A DNA stretch of 64,000 nt from Allobosea sp. Leaf344. GTDB taxonomy: Bacteria; Pseudomonadota; Alphaproteobacteria; Rhizobiales; Beijerinckiaceae. Below, piece after piece: positions 26,415-35,299 of the stretch. Both the position numbers and the translations under genes were made by a program. A model generated the notes under the pieces. That model was given only the letters and a program-made list of their open reading frames with translations. It searched no databases and was not told the DNA's origin. Positions within the stretch are counted from its first letter, which is position 1. Every line of letters starts with the position of its first letter. The stretch covers positions 606,318-670,317 of the forward strand of contig NZ_LMRT01000014.1 of the NCBI RefSeq assembly GCF_001426225.1, given 5' to 3'.

Positions 26415-29231
26415 ATGATGGACAAGACATTCGAGCCTGCAGCCGTCGAGGCGCGCATCAGCCTGGCCTGGGAGAAGGCCGAGGCGTTCAAGGCCGGGCG
26501 CGGGGCCGCCGCCGGGGCCGAGCCCTATTGCATCGTCATCCCGCCACCGAACGTCACCGGCTCGCTGCATATGGGCCACGCGCTCAACAACACCCTGCAG
26601 GACGTGCTGTGCCGTTTCGAGCGGATGCGCGGCAAGGACGTGCTCTGGCAGCCCGGGACCGACCATGCCGGCATCGCCACGCAGATGGTGGTGGAGCGCA
26701 AGCTCGCGGCGGAAAACCGCAGCGACCGCCGGACCATGGGCCGCGAAGCCTTTCTGGAGGAGGTCTGGCGCTGGAAGGAGGAATCCGGCGGGACCATCGT
26801 CAACCAGCTGAAGCGGCTCGGCGCCTCCTGTGACTGGTCGCGCGAACGTTTCACCATGGATGAGGGGCTGAGCGCGGCCGTCCTCAAGGTCTTCGTCGCC
26901 CTGCACAAGCAGGGGCTGATCTATCGCGCCAAGCGCCTGGTCAATTGGGACCCGAAATTCCAGACAGCCATCTCCGACCTCGAAGTGCTGCAGGTCGAGG
27001 CGTCGGGCACCTTCAAATGGCAGAGCGGCGGGGAGGAGGCGTTCGACGCCGCCAAGCTCGACAAGGCGCTGAACCGCAATCCCGGCGGGCACCTCTATTA
27101 CTTCAACTATCCCCTGGAAGGCGTCACCTACGACGCCGGCGACCCCTCCACTTTCATCCAGGTGGCGACGACGCGGCCGGAGACCATGCTCGGGGACAGC
27201 GGCGTCGCGGTCCATCCGGAAAATCCGACGCTCGCGCATCTCATCGGCCGCAACGCAGTCCTGCCGCTGGTCGGAAGGCTGATCCCGATCGTGCCGGACG
27301 CCTATGCCGACCCGGAGAAGGGCACCGGCGCGGTCAAGATCACGCCCGCGCATGATTTCAACGATTTCGAGGTCGGCAAGCGCCACAAGCTGGCGATCAT
27401 CAACATGCTCGATGCCGAGGCCCGGATCCTGCTCTCGGACAATGAGGATTTCCTGGAGGGGGCGTCGCCGGAGCCGGAGACGCTCGCTTTGCACGGGCTC
27501 GACCGCTTCGCCGCGCGCCGGGCCGTCGTCGCCTTGATGGCGGCCCGCGGCCATCTCGCGAAGATCGAGCCGCATGCCCATACCGTTCCGCATGGCGACC
27601 GTTCGGACGTCGTGATCGAGCCCTGGCTGACCGACCAATGGTATGTCGACGTGAAGCCGCTGGCGCAGCGCGCCCTGCAGGCGGTCCGTGACGGCCGCAC
27701 CAAATTCACCCCCGAGAGTTGGACGAAGGTCTATTACGACTGGCTCGAGAATATCGAGCCCTGGTGCGTCTCGCGCCAGCTCTGGTGGGGCCACCAGATC
27801 CCGGCCTGGTATGGGCCGGATGGCGAGGTCTTCGTCGCGGAATCGGAGGCGGCGGCCCAGGCATCGGCGCTGTCTCACTATGGCGGGACGGTGCAGCTGA
27901 CGCGTGACGAGGACGTGCTCGACACCTGGTTCTCCTCGGCGCTCTGGCCGTTCTCGACGCTGGGCTGGCCGGAGGAGACGGCCGAGCTGCAGCGCTATTA
28001 CCCCACCGCCACCCTCGTCACCGCCTTCGACATCATCTTCTTCTGGGTCGCCCGGATGATGATGATGGGCCTCAACTTCATGGATGAGGTGCCGTTCAGG
28101 GACGTTTACATCCACGCCATCGTTCGCGACGAGAAGGGCGCGAAGATGTCGAAGTCCAAGGGCAACGTCATCGACCCGCTGACCCTGGTCGACAAATACG
28201 GGGCCGATGCGCTGCGCTTCACGCTGGCGGCCATGGCGGCGCAGGGCCGCGACATCAAGCTCAGCACGGCGCGGGTCGAGGGCTATCGCAATTTCGCGAC
28301 CAAGATCTGGAACGCCGCCCGCTTCGCCGAGATGAATGGCTGCGCCAGGGCGGAGGGCTTCGACCCGGCCGCCGTCGAGCAGCCGCTCAATCGCTGGATC
28401 CTCAGCGAGGCGGCGCGCGCGGCCGAGGAGATCGCCGCCGGCATCCCGAGTTTCCGCTTCAACGATGCCGCGGGCGCCGCCTATCGCTTCGTCTGGAACC
28501 AGTTCTGCGACTGGTATCTGGAGCTCGCCAAGCCCGTCCTGCAGGGGGAGGGCGTCGATCCCGCGGAGAAAGCGGAGACCCAGGCCACGGTCGCCCATCT
28601 GCTCGATTTGATCTGCCAGCTTCTCCATCCGTTCATGCCGTTCCTCACCGAGGAGCTCTGGGCGCAGAAGGCCGGGATCGGGGCGCCGCGCCGGCAGGCG
28701 GCGGATGTCGATCTCGTCTGCCTGACCCGCTGGCCCGATCTCTCCGGGCTGGCCGACGCGGAAGCGGAAGCCGAGATCGGCTTCGTCGTCGATCTCATCT
28801 CCGACATCCGATCGGTCCGCTCCGAGGTGAACGTCCCGGCCGGGACGCAGGCGCCGCTCGTCCTCGTCAACGCATCGGCCGCGACTCGGACGATCATCGA
28901 GACCTGGCGGCCGATGATCGAGCGGCTGGCGCGCATCGCCGGCATCAGCTTCGAGAGCGTGGTGCCCGGGCAATCGGCCCAGATCATCGTGCGCGGCGAG
29001 GTGGCGGCGCTGCCGCTGTCGGGCATCATCGATCTCGAGGTCGAGCGGGCGCGCCTGACCAAGGAGGCCGCCAAGCTCGACCAGGACATCGCGACGGTCG
29101 ACCGCAAGCTCGGCAATCCCGATTTCATGGCGCGCGCGCCCGAAGAGATCGTCGAGGAGAACCGCGAGCGCCGGGCCGCCGCCGAGGCGCGCAAGCTCAA
29201 GGTGGCGGAGGCGCTGGCGCGGCTGGCCTGA
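26415..29231 (+). CDS. valS: valyl-tRNA synthetase
   Basis: Class I aminoacyl-tRNA synthetase of 938 residues charging tRNA-Val. The HIGH-type motif PPNVTGSLHMGHAL lies near residue 45, the KMSKS motif (AKMSKSKGNVIDP) near residue 575, and a C-terminal coiled coil (LEVERARLTKEAAKLDQDI) closes the protein as in other ValRS. Two adjacent ATG codons at 26415 and 26418 are possible starts. The leader carries a terminator-like hairpin. The huge open frame on the opposite strand is a shadow of this gene. Confidence 0.97.
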   Translation: MMDKTFEPAAVEARISLAWEKAEAFKAGRGAAAGAEPYCIVIPPPNVTGSLHMGHALNNTLQDVLCRFERMRGKDVLWQPGTDHAGIATQMVVERKLAAENRSDRRTMGREAFLEEVWRWKEESGGTIVNQLKRLGASCDWSRERFTMDEGLSAAVLKVFVALHKQGLIYRAKRLVNWDPKFQTAISDLEVLQVEASGTFKWQSGGEEAFDAAKLDKALNRNPGGHLYYFNYPLEGVTYDAGDPSTFIQVATTRPETMLGDSGVAVHPENPTLAHLIGRNAVLPLVGRLIPIVPDAYADPEKGTGAVKITPAHDFNDFEVGKRHKLAIINMLDAEARILLSDNEDFLEGASPEPETLALHGLDRFAARRAVVALMAARGHLAKIEPHAHTVPHGDRSDVVIEPWLTDQWYVDVKPLAQRALQAVRDGRTKFTPESWTKVYYDWLENIEPWCVSRQLWWGHQIPAWYGPDGEVFVAESEAAAQASALSHYGGTVQLTRDEDVLDTWFSSALWPFSTLGWPEETAELQRYYPTATLVTAFDIIFFWVARMMMMGLNFMDEVPFRDVYIHAIVRDEKGAKMSKSKGNVIDPLTLVDKYGADALRFTLAAMAAQGRDIKLSTARVEGYRNFATKIWNAARFAEMNGCARAEGFDPAAVEQPLNRWILSEAARAAEEIAAGIPSFRFNDAAGAAYRFVWNQFCDWYLELAKPVLQGEGVDPAEKAETQATVAHLLDLICQLLHPFMPFLTEELWAQKAGIGAPRRQAADVDLVCLTRWPDLSGLADAEAEAEIGFVVDLISDIRSVRSEVNVPAGTQAPLVLVNASAATRTIIETWRPMIERLARIAGISFESVVPGQSAQIIVRGEVAALPLSGIIDLEVERARLTKEAAKLDQDIATVDRKLGNPDFMARAPEEIVEENRERRAAAEARKLKVAEALARLA

Positions 29232-29439
29232 GGCCCCACCGGGCTTCCGCTGCGCCCGTAGCGGAGGGAAGAGTCTCATCCTCGCCACGGCAGCGCCCAG
29301 AAATTGACCTTCCTGTAAGAGAGCTCTGGCATTCTCATCGCGGGACCGCTAGATGCGCGTGAGGCGCAACGCTGCCATGCAGCGCCGCCTCATGCTGCTC
29401 TATCAGTCGCCGAAATCCAGGACGGGTTGACCCTTCGCC

Positions 29440-30021
29440 ATGCTGAAGCGCGCTTATGACGGGCTGGTATCCTACGCATCCCACCCGGCGGCACCCTGGC
29501 TTCTGTTTTTCCTGACCTTCGTCGAGAGCTCGGTCAGCCCGCTTCCGCCCCTGCCGCTGCTGCTGCCGATGTGCATCGCCCGGCCCGACCGCGCCTGGTT
29601 CTATGCCGGCGTCTGCTCTCTCGGCGCCGTTTTGGGCGGCTATCTCGGCTATGCGATCGGCGCGCTGCTCTACGATTCCCTCGGCTCCTGGCTGATCGGC
29701 ATCTACGGGCTGCAGGACAAGGCCGCCGAGCTGATCGCCACCTCGCAGGATTTCTGGTTCTGGGTGCTGGTCACCAAGGGGCTGACGCCGATCCCGTTCA
29801 AGATCGTCACGATCATGTCCGGCTTCCTGCATTTCGACATCTGGAAGTTCACGGTCGGCATGGTCGTCTCGCGCGTCACCTTCTTCGCGATAATCGCCGT
29901 CGCACTGCGCTTCTACGGCGACGACATCCGCATCTTCATCGAGAAGCATCTGCCGATGACGGCGCTGGCGCTGGTCGTGATCATCGTCGGCGGCTTCTTC
30001 GTCCTGCCCGCCGTTCTCTGA
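29440..30021 (+). CDS. YqaA-type VTT-domain membrane protein
   Basis: Inner-membrane protein of 193 residues with about four to five helices, of the VTT (DedA-like) superfamily. The FFLTFVESSVSPLPPLPLLLPM entry helix, GYAIGALLYDS loop and KGLTPIPFKIVTIMSG segment are typical; the TPIPFK stretch is the re-entrant substrate region of the family. Homologues are linked to lipid flipping and membrane homeostasis, but this member is untested. The ATG at 29440 follows a short open frame at 29353-29430. Confidence 0.86.
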   Translation: MLKRAYDGLVSYASHPAAPWLLFFLTFVESSVSPLPPLPLLLPMCIARPDRAWFYAGVCSLGAVLGGYLGYAIGALLYDSLGSWLIGIYGLQDKAAELIATSQDFWFWVLVTKGLTPIPFKIVTIMSGFLHFDIWKFTVGMVVSRVTFFAIIAVALRFYGDDIRIFIEKHLPMTALALVVIIVGGFFVLPAVL

Positions 30022-30151
30022 GCCGGACCGGCGGCGGCTGTGGCGCCGCCGCAACAGCTCCCACGCATTCTGTCCGGCAGGCTGCGAGGAGATGGAACCG
30101 CCCCGATCCCGCCACAAACAGGCCTCAGCTGAAAGAGGCGATAAATGACTG

Positions 30152-30173
30152 AGATCTTGAGGAATTAAGATCT
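30152..30173. promoter_or_regulatory. 7-bp inverted repeat upstream of ilvD
   Basis: AGATCTT at 30152-30158 and AAGATCT at 30167-30173 are perfect reverse complements around the 8-base spacer GAGGAATT. The AT-rich stretch stands out in a GC-rich region 129 bases before ilvD, which fits a dimeric repressor or activator operator. The binding protein is unknown. Confidence 0.4.
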
Positions 30174-30301
30174 GGAACGAGCGGTCCGGAGAGCCCTTGT
30201 GGCGCGCCGGATCGGTGTCGGGGAACGTTGCGTCCGCCTCGCGCCGCGTGGCAGAGCAGCCTCGCGCCGGACCGAGCGCAGGGTGGACAGGGGCAAGAAA
30301 A

Positions 30302-32032
30302 ATGGACGCGCGGGTATTCGATAAGTCCAGGCTGCCGAGCCGGCATGTCAGCGTCGGCCCGGCCCGTGCGCCGCACCGCTCCTATTACTACGCCATGGGC
30401 ATGACCGCCCGGCAGATCGCGCAGCCCTTCGTCGGCGTCGCCTCCTGCTGGAACGAGGCCGCGCCCTGCAACATCGCCCTGATGCGCCAGGCGCAGGCGG
30501 TGAAGAAGGGCGTCGCCTCGGCCAATGGCACGCCCCGGGAATTCTGCACCATCTCGGTCACCGACGGCATCGCCATGGGGCATCAGGGGATGAAATCCTC
30601 GCTCGCCTCGCGCGAATGCATCGCCGATTCCGTCGAGCTCACCATGCGCGGCCATTGCTATGACGCGCTCGTCGGCCTCGCCGGCTGCGACAAATCCCTG
30701 CCCGGCATGATGATGGCGATGGTGCGGCTGAACGTGCCGTCGATCTTCATCTATGGCGGGTCGATCCTGCCCGGCACCTTCAAGGGCAAGCCGGTCACGG
30801 TTCAGGATGTGTTCGAGGCGGTCGGAAAGCATTCGGTCGGCGCGATGTCGGACGAGGATCTGCAGGAGTTGGAGGAGGCGGCCTGCCCGTCCTCGGGCTC
30901 GTGCGGCGCGCAATTTACCGCCAACACCATGGCGACCGTCGCCGAGGCGATCGGCCTGGCGCTGCCCTATAGCTGCGGCGCGCCGGCGCCCTACGACATG
31001 CGCGACACCTTCTGCTACACCGCCGGCGAGATGGTGATGGAGCTGGTCGCGCGCAACATCCGCCCGCGCGACATCGTCACCCGCAAGGCGCTGGAGAACG
31101 CCGCCACCGTCGTCGCGGCCTCCGGGGGCTCGACCAATGCCGCGCTCCACCTGCCGGCGATCGCCCATGAATGCGGCATCGATTTCGATCTCTTCGCCGT
31201 CGCCGAGATCTTCAAGAAGACGCCCTATATCGCCGATCTCAAGCCGGGCGGGAAATACGTCGCCAAGGACATGTTCGAGGTCGGCGGCATCCCGCTGCTG
31301 ATGAAGACCCTGCTCGATCAGGGCTATCTCCATGGCGACTGCATGACGGTCACCGGCCGGACGATCGCGGAGAACCTCGCCGCGGTGAAATGGAACGATC
31401 AGCAGGACGTGGTGCGCGCCGCCGACAAGCCGCTCTCGCCGAATGGCGGCGTGGTCGGGCTGCAGGGCAATCTCGCTCCCGAAGGCGCGATCGTGAAGAT
31501 CGCCGGCATGACAACGGAACAGCTGACCTTCACCGGTCCCGCCCGCTGCTTCGATTGCGAGGAAGACGCCTTCGAGGCCGTCACCAACCGGCGCTACGAG
31601 ATCGGCGACGTCATCGTCATCCGCTATGAGGGGCCCAAGGGCGGCCCCGGCATGCGCGAGATGCTGTCCACCACCGCCGCCCTTTACGGGCAGGGCATGG
31701 GCGACAAGGTCGCGCTGATCACCGATGGCCGCTTTTCCGGCGCCACCCGCGGCTTCTGCGTCGGCCATGTCGGGCCGGAGGCCGCCGTCGGCGGGCCGAT
31801 CGCCCTGCTGCGCGACGGCGACATCATCGAGCTCGACGCCATCACAGGAAAGCTCGCATGCCGCCTTTCTGATGCCGAACTTGCGGAGCGACGTAAGGCC
31901 TGGGAGCCGCGCAAGACCGACTACACCTCCGGCGCGCTCTGGAAATATGCCCAGACCGTCGGCTCAGCCAAGGGCGGGGCTGTGACCCATCCCGGAGGAG
32001 CGGCCGAGATTCAGTGCTATGCGGATATCTGA
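30302..32032 (+). CDS. ilvD: dihydroxy-acid dehydratase
   Basis: Iron-sulfur enzyme of 576 residues that dehydrates 2,3-dihydroxy acids in isoleucine and valine synthesis. The three cluster-ligand regions are visible: CWNEAAPCN near residue 55, GCDKSLPGM near 128 and [16 protein letters not shown] near 200. The C-terminal [10 protein letters not shown] motif with the catalytic serine is present. Its length is that of the shorter IlvD class. Some IlvD/Edd family members dehydrate sugar acids instead, but no such genes are nearby. The ATG at 30302 is chosen; the stop codon overlaps the downstream Sel1 gene by 14 bases. Confidence 0.92.
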   Translation: MDARVFDKSRLPSRHVSVGPARAPHRSYYYAMGMTARQIAQPFVGVASCWNEAAPCNIALMRQAQAVKKGVASANGTPREFCTISVTDGIAMGHQGMKSSLASRECIADSVELTMRGHCYDALVGLAGCDKSLPGMMMAMVRLNVPSIFIYGGSILPGTFKGKPVTVQDVFEAVGKHSVGAMSDEDLQELEEAACPSSGSCGAQFTANTMATVAEAIGLALPYSCGAPAPYDMRDTFCYTAGEMVMELVARNIRPRDIVTRKALENAATVVAASGGSTNAALHLPAIAHECGIDFDLFAVAEIFKKTPYIADLKPGGKYVAKDMFEVGGIPLLMKTLLDQGYLHGDCMTVTGRTIAENLAAVKWNDQQDVVRAADKPLSPNGGVVGLQGNLAPEGAIVKIAGMTTEQLTFTGPARCFDCEEDAFEAVTNRRYEIGDVIVIRYEGPKGGPGMREMLSTTAALYGQGMGDKVALITDGRFSGATRGFCVGHVGPEAAVGGPIALLRDGDIIELDAITGKLACRLSDAELAERRKAWEPRKTDYTSGALWKYAQTVGSAKGGAVTHPGGAAEIQCYADI

Positions 32033-32969
32033 CACCATTCTTGCAGCCGCTTTCGTGATCCTGGGCAGCCATCAGGCCGCCTGGGCGCAGGCGGCTGGGG
32101 ATGGCCGCCCCGTGCCGCCGCTGCCGATTCCCGGCGTCGCGCTGCCGGAGCCGGATGTCGAGGTCGCCGCCCCCGCGCCCGGCGCACGGGTGATCGCCCC
32201 CGCGCCCCAGGGCCCGGCGGCGCATATGGCGCTTCCGCTCGCGCCCTTCACCAATACCCGCGACGCGATCCGCGCCTGGATGCGCGATTCGACGGCGGGC
32301 AATCACCGCGGCGCCGTGCGCGCGCTGGAATATGCCGCCGCCCAGGGCAACCTCACCGCTCAGTTCAAGCTGGCCAAGATGTATGCCGGCGGGGAGGGCG
32401 TTCCCGCCAGCGATCTCAAGGCCTTCGAGTATTTTTCGAAGATCGCGGACGAGAATGCCGACGTGATCCCCGGCACGGCCGATGGGCGAATCGTCGGCAG
32501 CGCCTTCGTCGCGCTGGGCAGCTATTTCGTCGACGGCATCAAGGGCACCTATGTCCGGCCCAACCCCGAACGCGCCTTCGACATGTTCCATTACGCCGCC
32601 ACCTATTTCGGCGAGCCGGAGGGCCAGTACAATCTCGCCCGGCTCTATCTGAAGGGTGAGGGCGCCGTGCGCGATCCGCGCCAGGCCGCGCGCTGGATGA
32701 AGCTCGCCGCCGAGAAGGGCCATGCGCCGGCCCGCGCCGTCTTCGGCGACATGCTGATCCGGGGCGGCGAGGGGGTTCCGCGCCATCCGGTGATCGGCCT
32801 GATGTGGCTCTCGCTCGCCCGGGAAGGCGCCGATCCCGCCCGCGACGGCTGGATTCTCGAGCGCTACGACGCGGCCTTCGCCGCCGCCAGCCCCGCCGAC
32901 CGCACCGCCGCTCTGGCGCTGGCCGAGCGCCAGAGCGCGACGCTCGGCCGGACCGCCGCGAGCCGCTGA
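32019..32969 (+). CDS. exported Sel1/TPR-repeat protein
   Basis: Periplasmic protein of 316 residues with a signal peptide ([19 protein letters not shown]) and a proline-rich linker, then several Sel1-like repeats such as [35 protein letters not shown] and [19 protein letters not shown]. Repeats of this kind bind partner proteins. It starts inside the 3' end of ilvD, so it may be translationally coupled, which is unusual for these functions. The partner and process are unknown. Confidence 0.9.
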   Translation: MRISDTILAAAFVILGSHQAAWAQAAGDGRPVPPLPIPGVALPEPDVEVAAPAPGARVIAPAPQGPAAHMALPLAPFTNTRDAIRAWMRDSTAGNHRGAVRALEYAAAQGNLTAQFKLAKMYAGGEGVPASDLKAFEYFSKIADENADVIPGTADGRIVGSAFVALGSYFVDGIKGTYVRPNPERAFDMFHYAATYFGEPEGQYNLARLYLKGEGAVRDPRQAARWMKLAAEKGHAPARAVFGDMLIRGGEGVPRHPVIGLMWLSLAREGADPARDGWILERYDAAFAAASPADRTAALALAERQSATLGRTAASR

Positions 32970-33037
32970 CGGGCGGCGGCTGCATCCGGAGGCGAGGCTC
33001 CCGCGTAGCCGGAGAACCCGCCGCCGGAGCCATAACG

Positions 33038-33403
33038 ATGCGCCTCGTTCTCCTGATCCCTCTCCTCATGGCGGCGCTGCCCGCCGCCGCCCAGGCTCCC
33101 GCCTCGGAGGATTACGAGCGATGGGCGCCGCTGACCGATCCCTTTCCCAGCACCGGGGGCGGCGGCATCATGATCCATGATTATGATCCGGTGGTCGCCG
33201 ACGGGCGGTGCAGCACGCGCTTCCGGGCGATCGAGCCGAACGGCACCGTCTATCGCAACAGCATCGTCTTCGAGGCCACCCAGGTCCAGGGCGGCGTGCT
33301 CTGCAGCCAGGGCCGCTGGCGCTCCGAGGACGGCACAGCCGCGGGGACCACGCCCTTCCGGGTGTTCATCAAGGACGGGATCAAGCGCGGCAGCCCCGAT
33401 TGA
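33038..33403 (+). CDS. small exported protein of unknown function
   Basis: Protein of 121 residues with an N-terminal signal peptide (MRLVLLIPLLMAALPAAAQA) and a mature domain with two cysteines in DGRCSTRFRAIEPNGTV and VLCSQGRWR. The pattern suggests a disulfide-stabilised beta fold. I do not recognise the family. The ATG at 33038 is preceded by CCGGAG. It lies between the Sel1 protein and another small secreted protein. Confidence 0.72.
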   Translation: MRLVLLIPLLMAALPAAAQAPASEDYERWAPLTDPFPSTGGGGIMIHDYDPVVADGRCSTRFRAIEPNGTVYRNSIVFEATQVQGGVLCSQGRWRSEDGTAAGTTPFRVFIKDGIKRGSPD

Positions 33404-33484
33404 CCGCGAATGCGGCGCTCGCTCATCCGATCGCAAACGACCGGCGTAGACAGCACCAGACCCATGGTCACGAGGAGCTCAGGG

Positions 33485-33871
33485 ATGCCGACGAGAATTT
33501 TGATGTCTGCCGGCCTGCTGATCGGCCTGGCCGGCGCCGCCCACGCCAACACGCAGCTGCAGGGAGGCGAGATCAAGCAGCTCGTCTCCGGCAAGCGGAT
33601 CTATCTCGCCGCACCGATCGGCGGCGAATTCCCGCTCTTCTACCGGCCGGACGGGCAGGTCGACGGCTCCGGCGAAGCGATCGGCCTCGGCCGCTTCCTG
33701 AAGCCCAAGGATAAGGGGCGCTGGTGGGTGAGGGGCGATTCGCTCTGCCAGAAATGGGAGACCTGGTATGAGGGCCGCACCATGTGCTTCACCCTCACCG
33801 ATCTCGGTGGCAACCGCCTGCGCTGGGTCCAGGACAATGGCGATAGCGGCGTCGCCCGCATCGGCCGCTGA
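33485..33871 (+). CDS. small periplasmic protein of unknown function
   Basis: Protein of 128 residues with a signal peptide (ILMSAGLLIGLAGAAHA) and a compact mature domain: LVSGKRIYLAAP, FYRPDGQ, RWWVRGDSLCQKWETWYEG, MCFTLTDLG. The W-rich central segment with two cysteines resembles small periplasmic domains of unknown function in alphaproteobacteria; I assign no name. The start at 33485 is supported by a GAGGAG box upstream. Confidence 0.72.
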   Translation: MPTRILMSAGLLIGLAGAAHANTQLQGGEIKQLVSGKRIYLAAPIGGEFPLFYRPDGQVDGSGEAIGLGRFLKPKDKGRWWVRGDSLCQKWETWYEGRTMCFTLTDLGGNRLRWVQDNGDSGVARIGR

Positions 33872-34192
33872 CCAGCCTGTGCCGGCAGCGCCACACCCGG
33901 CCGAAATCGGTTCAAAACAAGGCAGCGGTTGACTTTCGCCGCATTTTCGACACCTTGTGCCCGCCCAACAGGGGCGCGGCCTCGGTGTCGGCGGAGCGAT
34001 CCGCCTGCATTAACGGCCGCTTAATCGGATTGCCCGTTAATCGTACGAGGCAGGCAGAAGCCTGTCGCGCGCGAGCAGGCCGATTGTGGTTCGTGGCTGA
34101 AAAGGCGGAATGACGGCATGACGAGAGGCGCAACCTCCCCGGCTCCGGACACGCAGTGCAGCGCGAGCGGAGCGATCGATGGGCCGTCGACC
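33872..34192 (+). other. rlpA upstream region with cell-cycle-type motifs
   Basis: A 321-base stretch without a gene. It holds a TTGACT hexamer at 33929-33934 with no good -10 partner, and an AT-rich patch around 34010-34040 with the CtrA-like site and an extra TTAA half-site at 34037-34040. I see no open frame longer than a few dozen codons that looks coding. Confidence 0.6.
34010..34024 (+). promoter_or_regulatory. CtrA-type binding site TTAA-N7-TTAA upstream of rlpA
   Basis: TTAA at 34010-34013 and TTAA at 34021-34024 are separated by exactly seven bases (CGGCCGC), the consensus for the cell-cycle regulator CtrA of alphaproteobacteria. It lies about 170 bases before the rlpA start codon, with another TTAA at 34037-34040. 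AT-rich patches of this length are rare in the surrounding sequence. Control of a septal gene by CtrA is inference. Confidence 0.55.
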
Positions 34193-35251
34193 ATGACAAC
34201 GCGGATCCTCAGGGTTGGTTGCATCGCGCTGACGGGTCTGTTCCTGGCGAATTGCGCCAATGACCAGGTCGCCCGGCGCAAATCCAAGGAAATCGGCGCC
34301 TTCCCCGAGTCGAAATACGGCCCCGCCAGCCGCCGCGTCATCGCCGAGGGGCAGGAAGTGCCCAAGGGCGGCGGACGCCAGCTGGTCGGGAAGAGCTATT
34401 CCGTCGCCGGCAAGCGCTACACCCCCTATGAGAAGCCGACCGGCTACACCGCGGTTGGCACCGCCTCCTGGTATGGCGAGGCCTTCCATGGCCGCCGCAC
34501 CGCCAATGGCGAGATCTATGACCGCCACGGCATCAGCGCCGCCCATCCCACCATGCCGCTCCCGGCCTATGCCCGCGTCACCAACATGCTGAACGGGCGT
34601 TCGATCATCGTGCGCGTCAACGACCGCGGCCCCTATCATGGCGGCCGGGTCATGGACGTCTCGCAGAAGACCGCCGATGCGCTGGCCTTCCGCCATCTCG
34701 GCACGGCCCGCATCAAGCTCGAATATCTCGGCCAGGCCTCGCTGGCCGGCTCCGACGACAGGCTGCTCCTGGCGACGTTGCGGACCGACGGCCAGCCGGC
34801 CGCGATCCCCGGCACCAGCGCCCGCACCATGGTCGCGAGCAACGCGCCGCCCGCCACCGCGCGGCAGGCCAGCGCCGATCTCGACGAGGATGTGCCGGCT
34901 CCGGTACAGCAGCCCGCTCCCACGGTCCGCGCCTATGCCCCGGCTCCGGTGATCGCCCCGCAGGCCCCGGTCGCCGCGGCCGTGATGTCGACCGCGACGC
35001 CCGGCGGCGTGCCGGTCCGCGCGGCCCTGCCGCCGAGCCGCCCCTTCGATCTCGACACCATCGCCAATGCGGGCTCGCCCGTCCTGCTGCGCAGCGGCCT
35101 GCCGGCGGCACGGCCCGCGGTGCGCGGCAGCGGCAGCGTCGCCAGCCTGTTCGCGGCGCCGGAGCAGCATCCGACCGCCCGCTTCGCGCGCAACCATCCG
35201 CTCTCGGCGAGCGTGGTGCCGCAGGCCTTCCAGCCGCTGTCGCGCAATTGA
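34193..35251 (+). CDS. rlpA: RlpA-family septal lipoprotein, lytic transglycosylase
   Basis: Lipoprotein of 352 residues. The signal (MTTRILRVGCIALTGLFLANC) ends in the lipobox LANC. The double-psi beta-barrel domain is recognised by GTASWYGEAFHGRRTANGE and IVRVNDRGPY; it cuts denuded glycan strands in RlpA of other bacteria. After it, about 190 residues are proline/alanine-rich and disordered. No SPOR domain is obvious at the C-terminus, unlike in E. coli RlpA. The ATG at 34193 is chosen because it begins the lipoprotein signal. A CtrA-type site lies upstream, and the penicillin-binding carboxypeptidase gene follows after 48 bases. Confidence 0.9.
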   Translation: MTTRILRVGCIALTGLFLANCANDQVARRKSKEIGAFPESKYGPASRRVIAEGQEVPKGGGRQLVGKSYSVAGKRYTPYEKPTGYTAVGTASWYGEAFHGRRTANGEIYDRHGISAAHPTMPLPAYARVTNMLNGRSIIVRVNDRGPYHGGRVMDVSQKTADALAFRHLGTARIKLEYLGQASLAGSDDRLLLATLRTDGQPAAIPGTSARTMVASNAPPATARQASADLDEDVPAPVQQPAPTVRAYAPAPVIAPQAPVAAAVMSTATPGGVPVRAALPPSRPFDLDTIANAGSPVLLRSGLPAARPAVRGSGSVASLFAAPEQHPTARFARNHPLSASVVPQAFQPLSRN

Positions 35252-35299
35252 CGTGAAGCGGGCTTGACCGCCCGCCTGGCTCTGCCTCACATCGGGGCC

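Noticed and set aside
26196-29288. Open frame of 1030 codons on the - strand
   Set aside because: Exact shadow of valS in a GC-rich genome; its translation is low-complexity and Arg/Gly/Asp/His-rich with no domain, while valS has all class I motifs.
30125-31768. Open frame of 547 codons on the - strand
   Set aside because: Antisense of ilvD with no recognisable motif.
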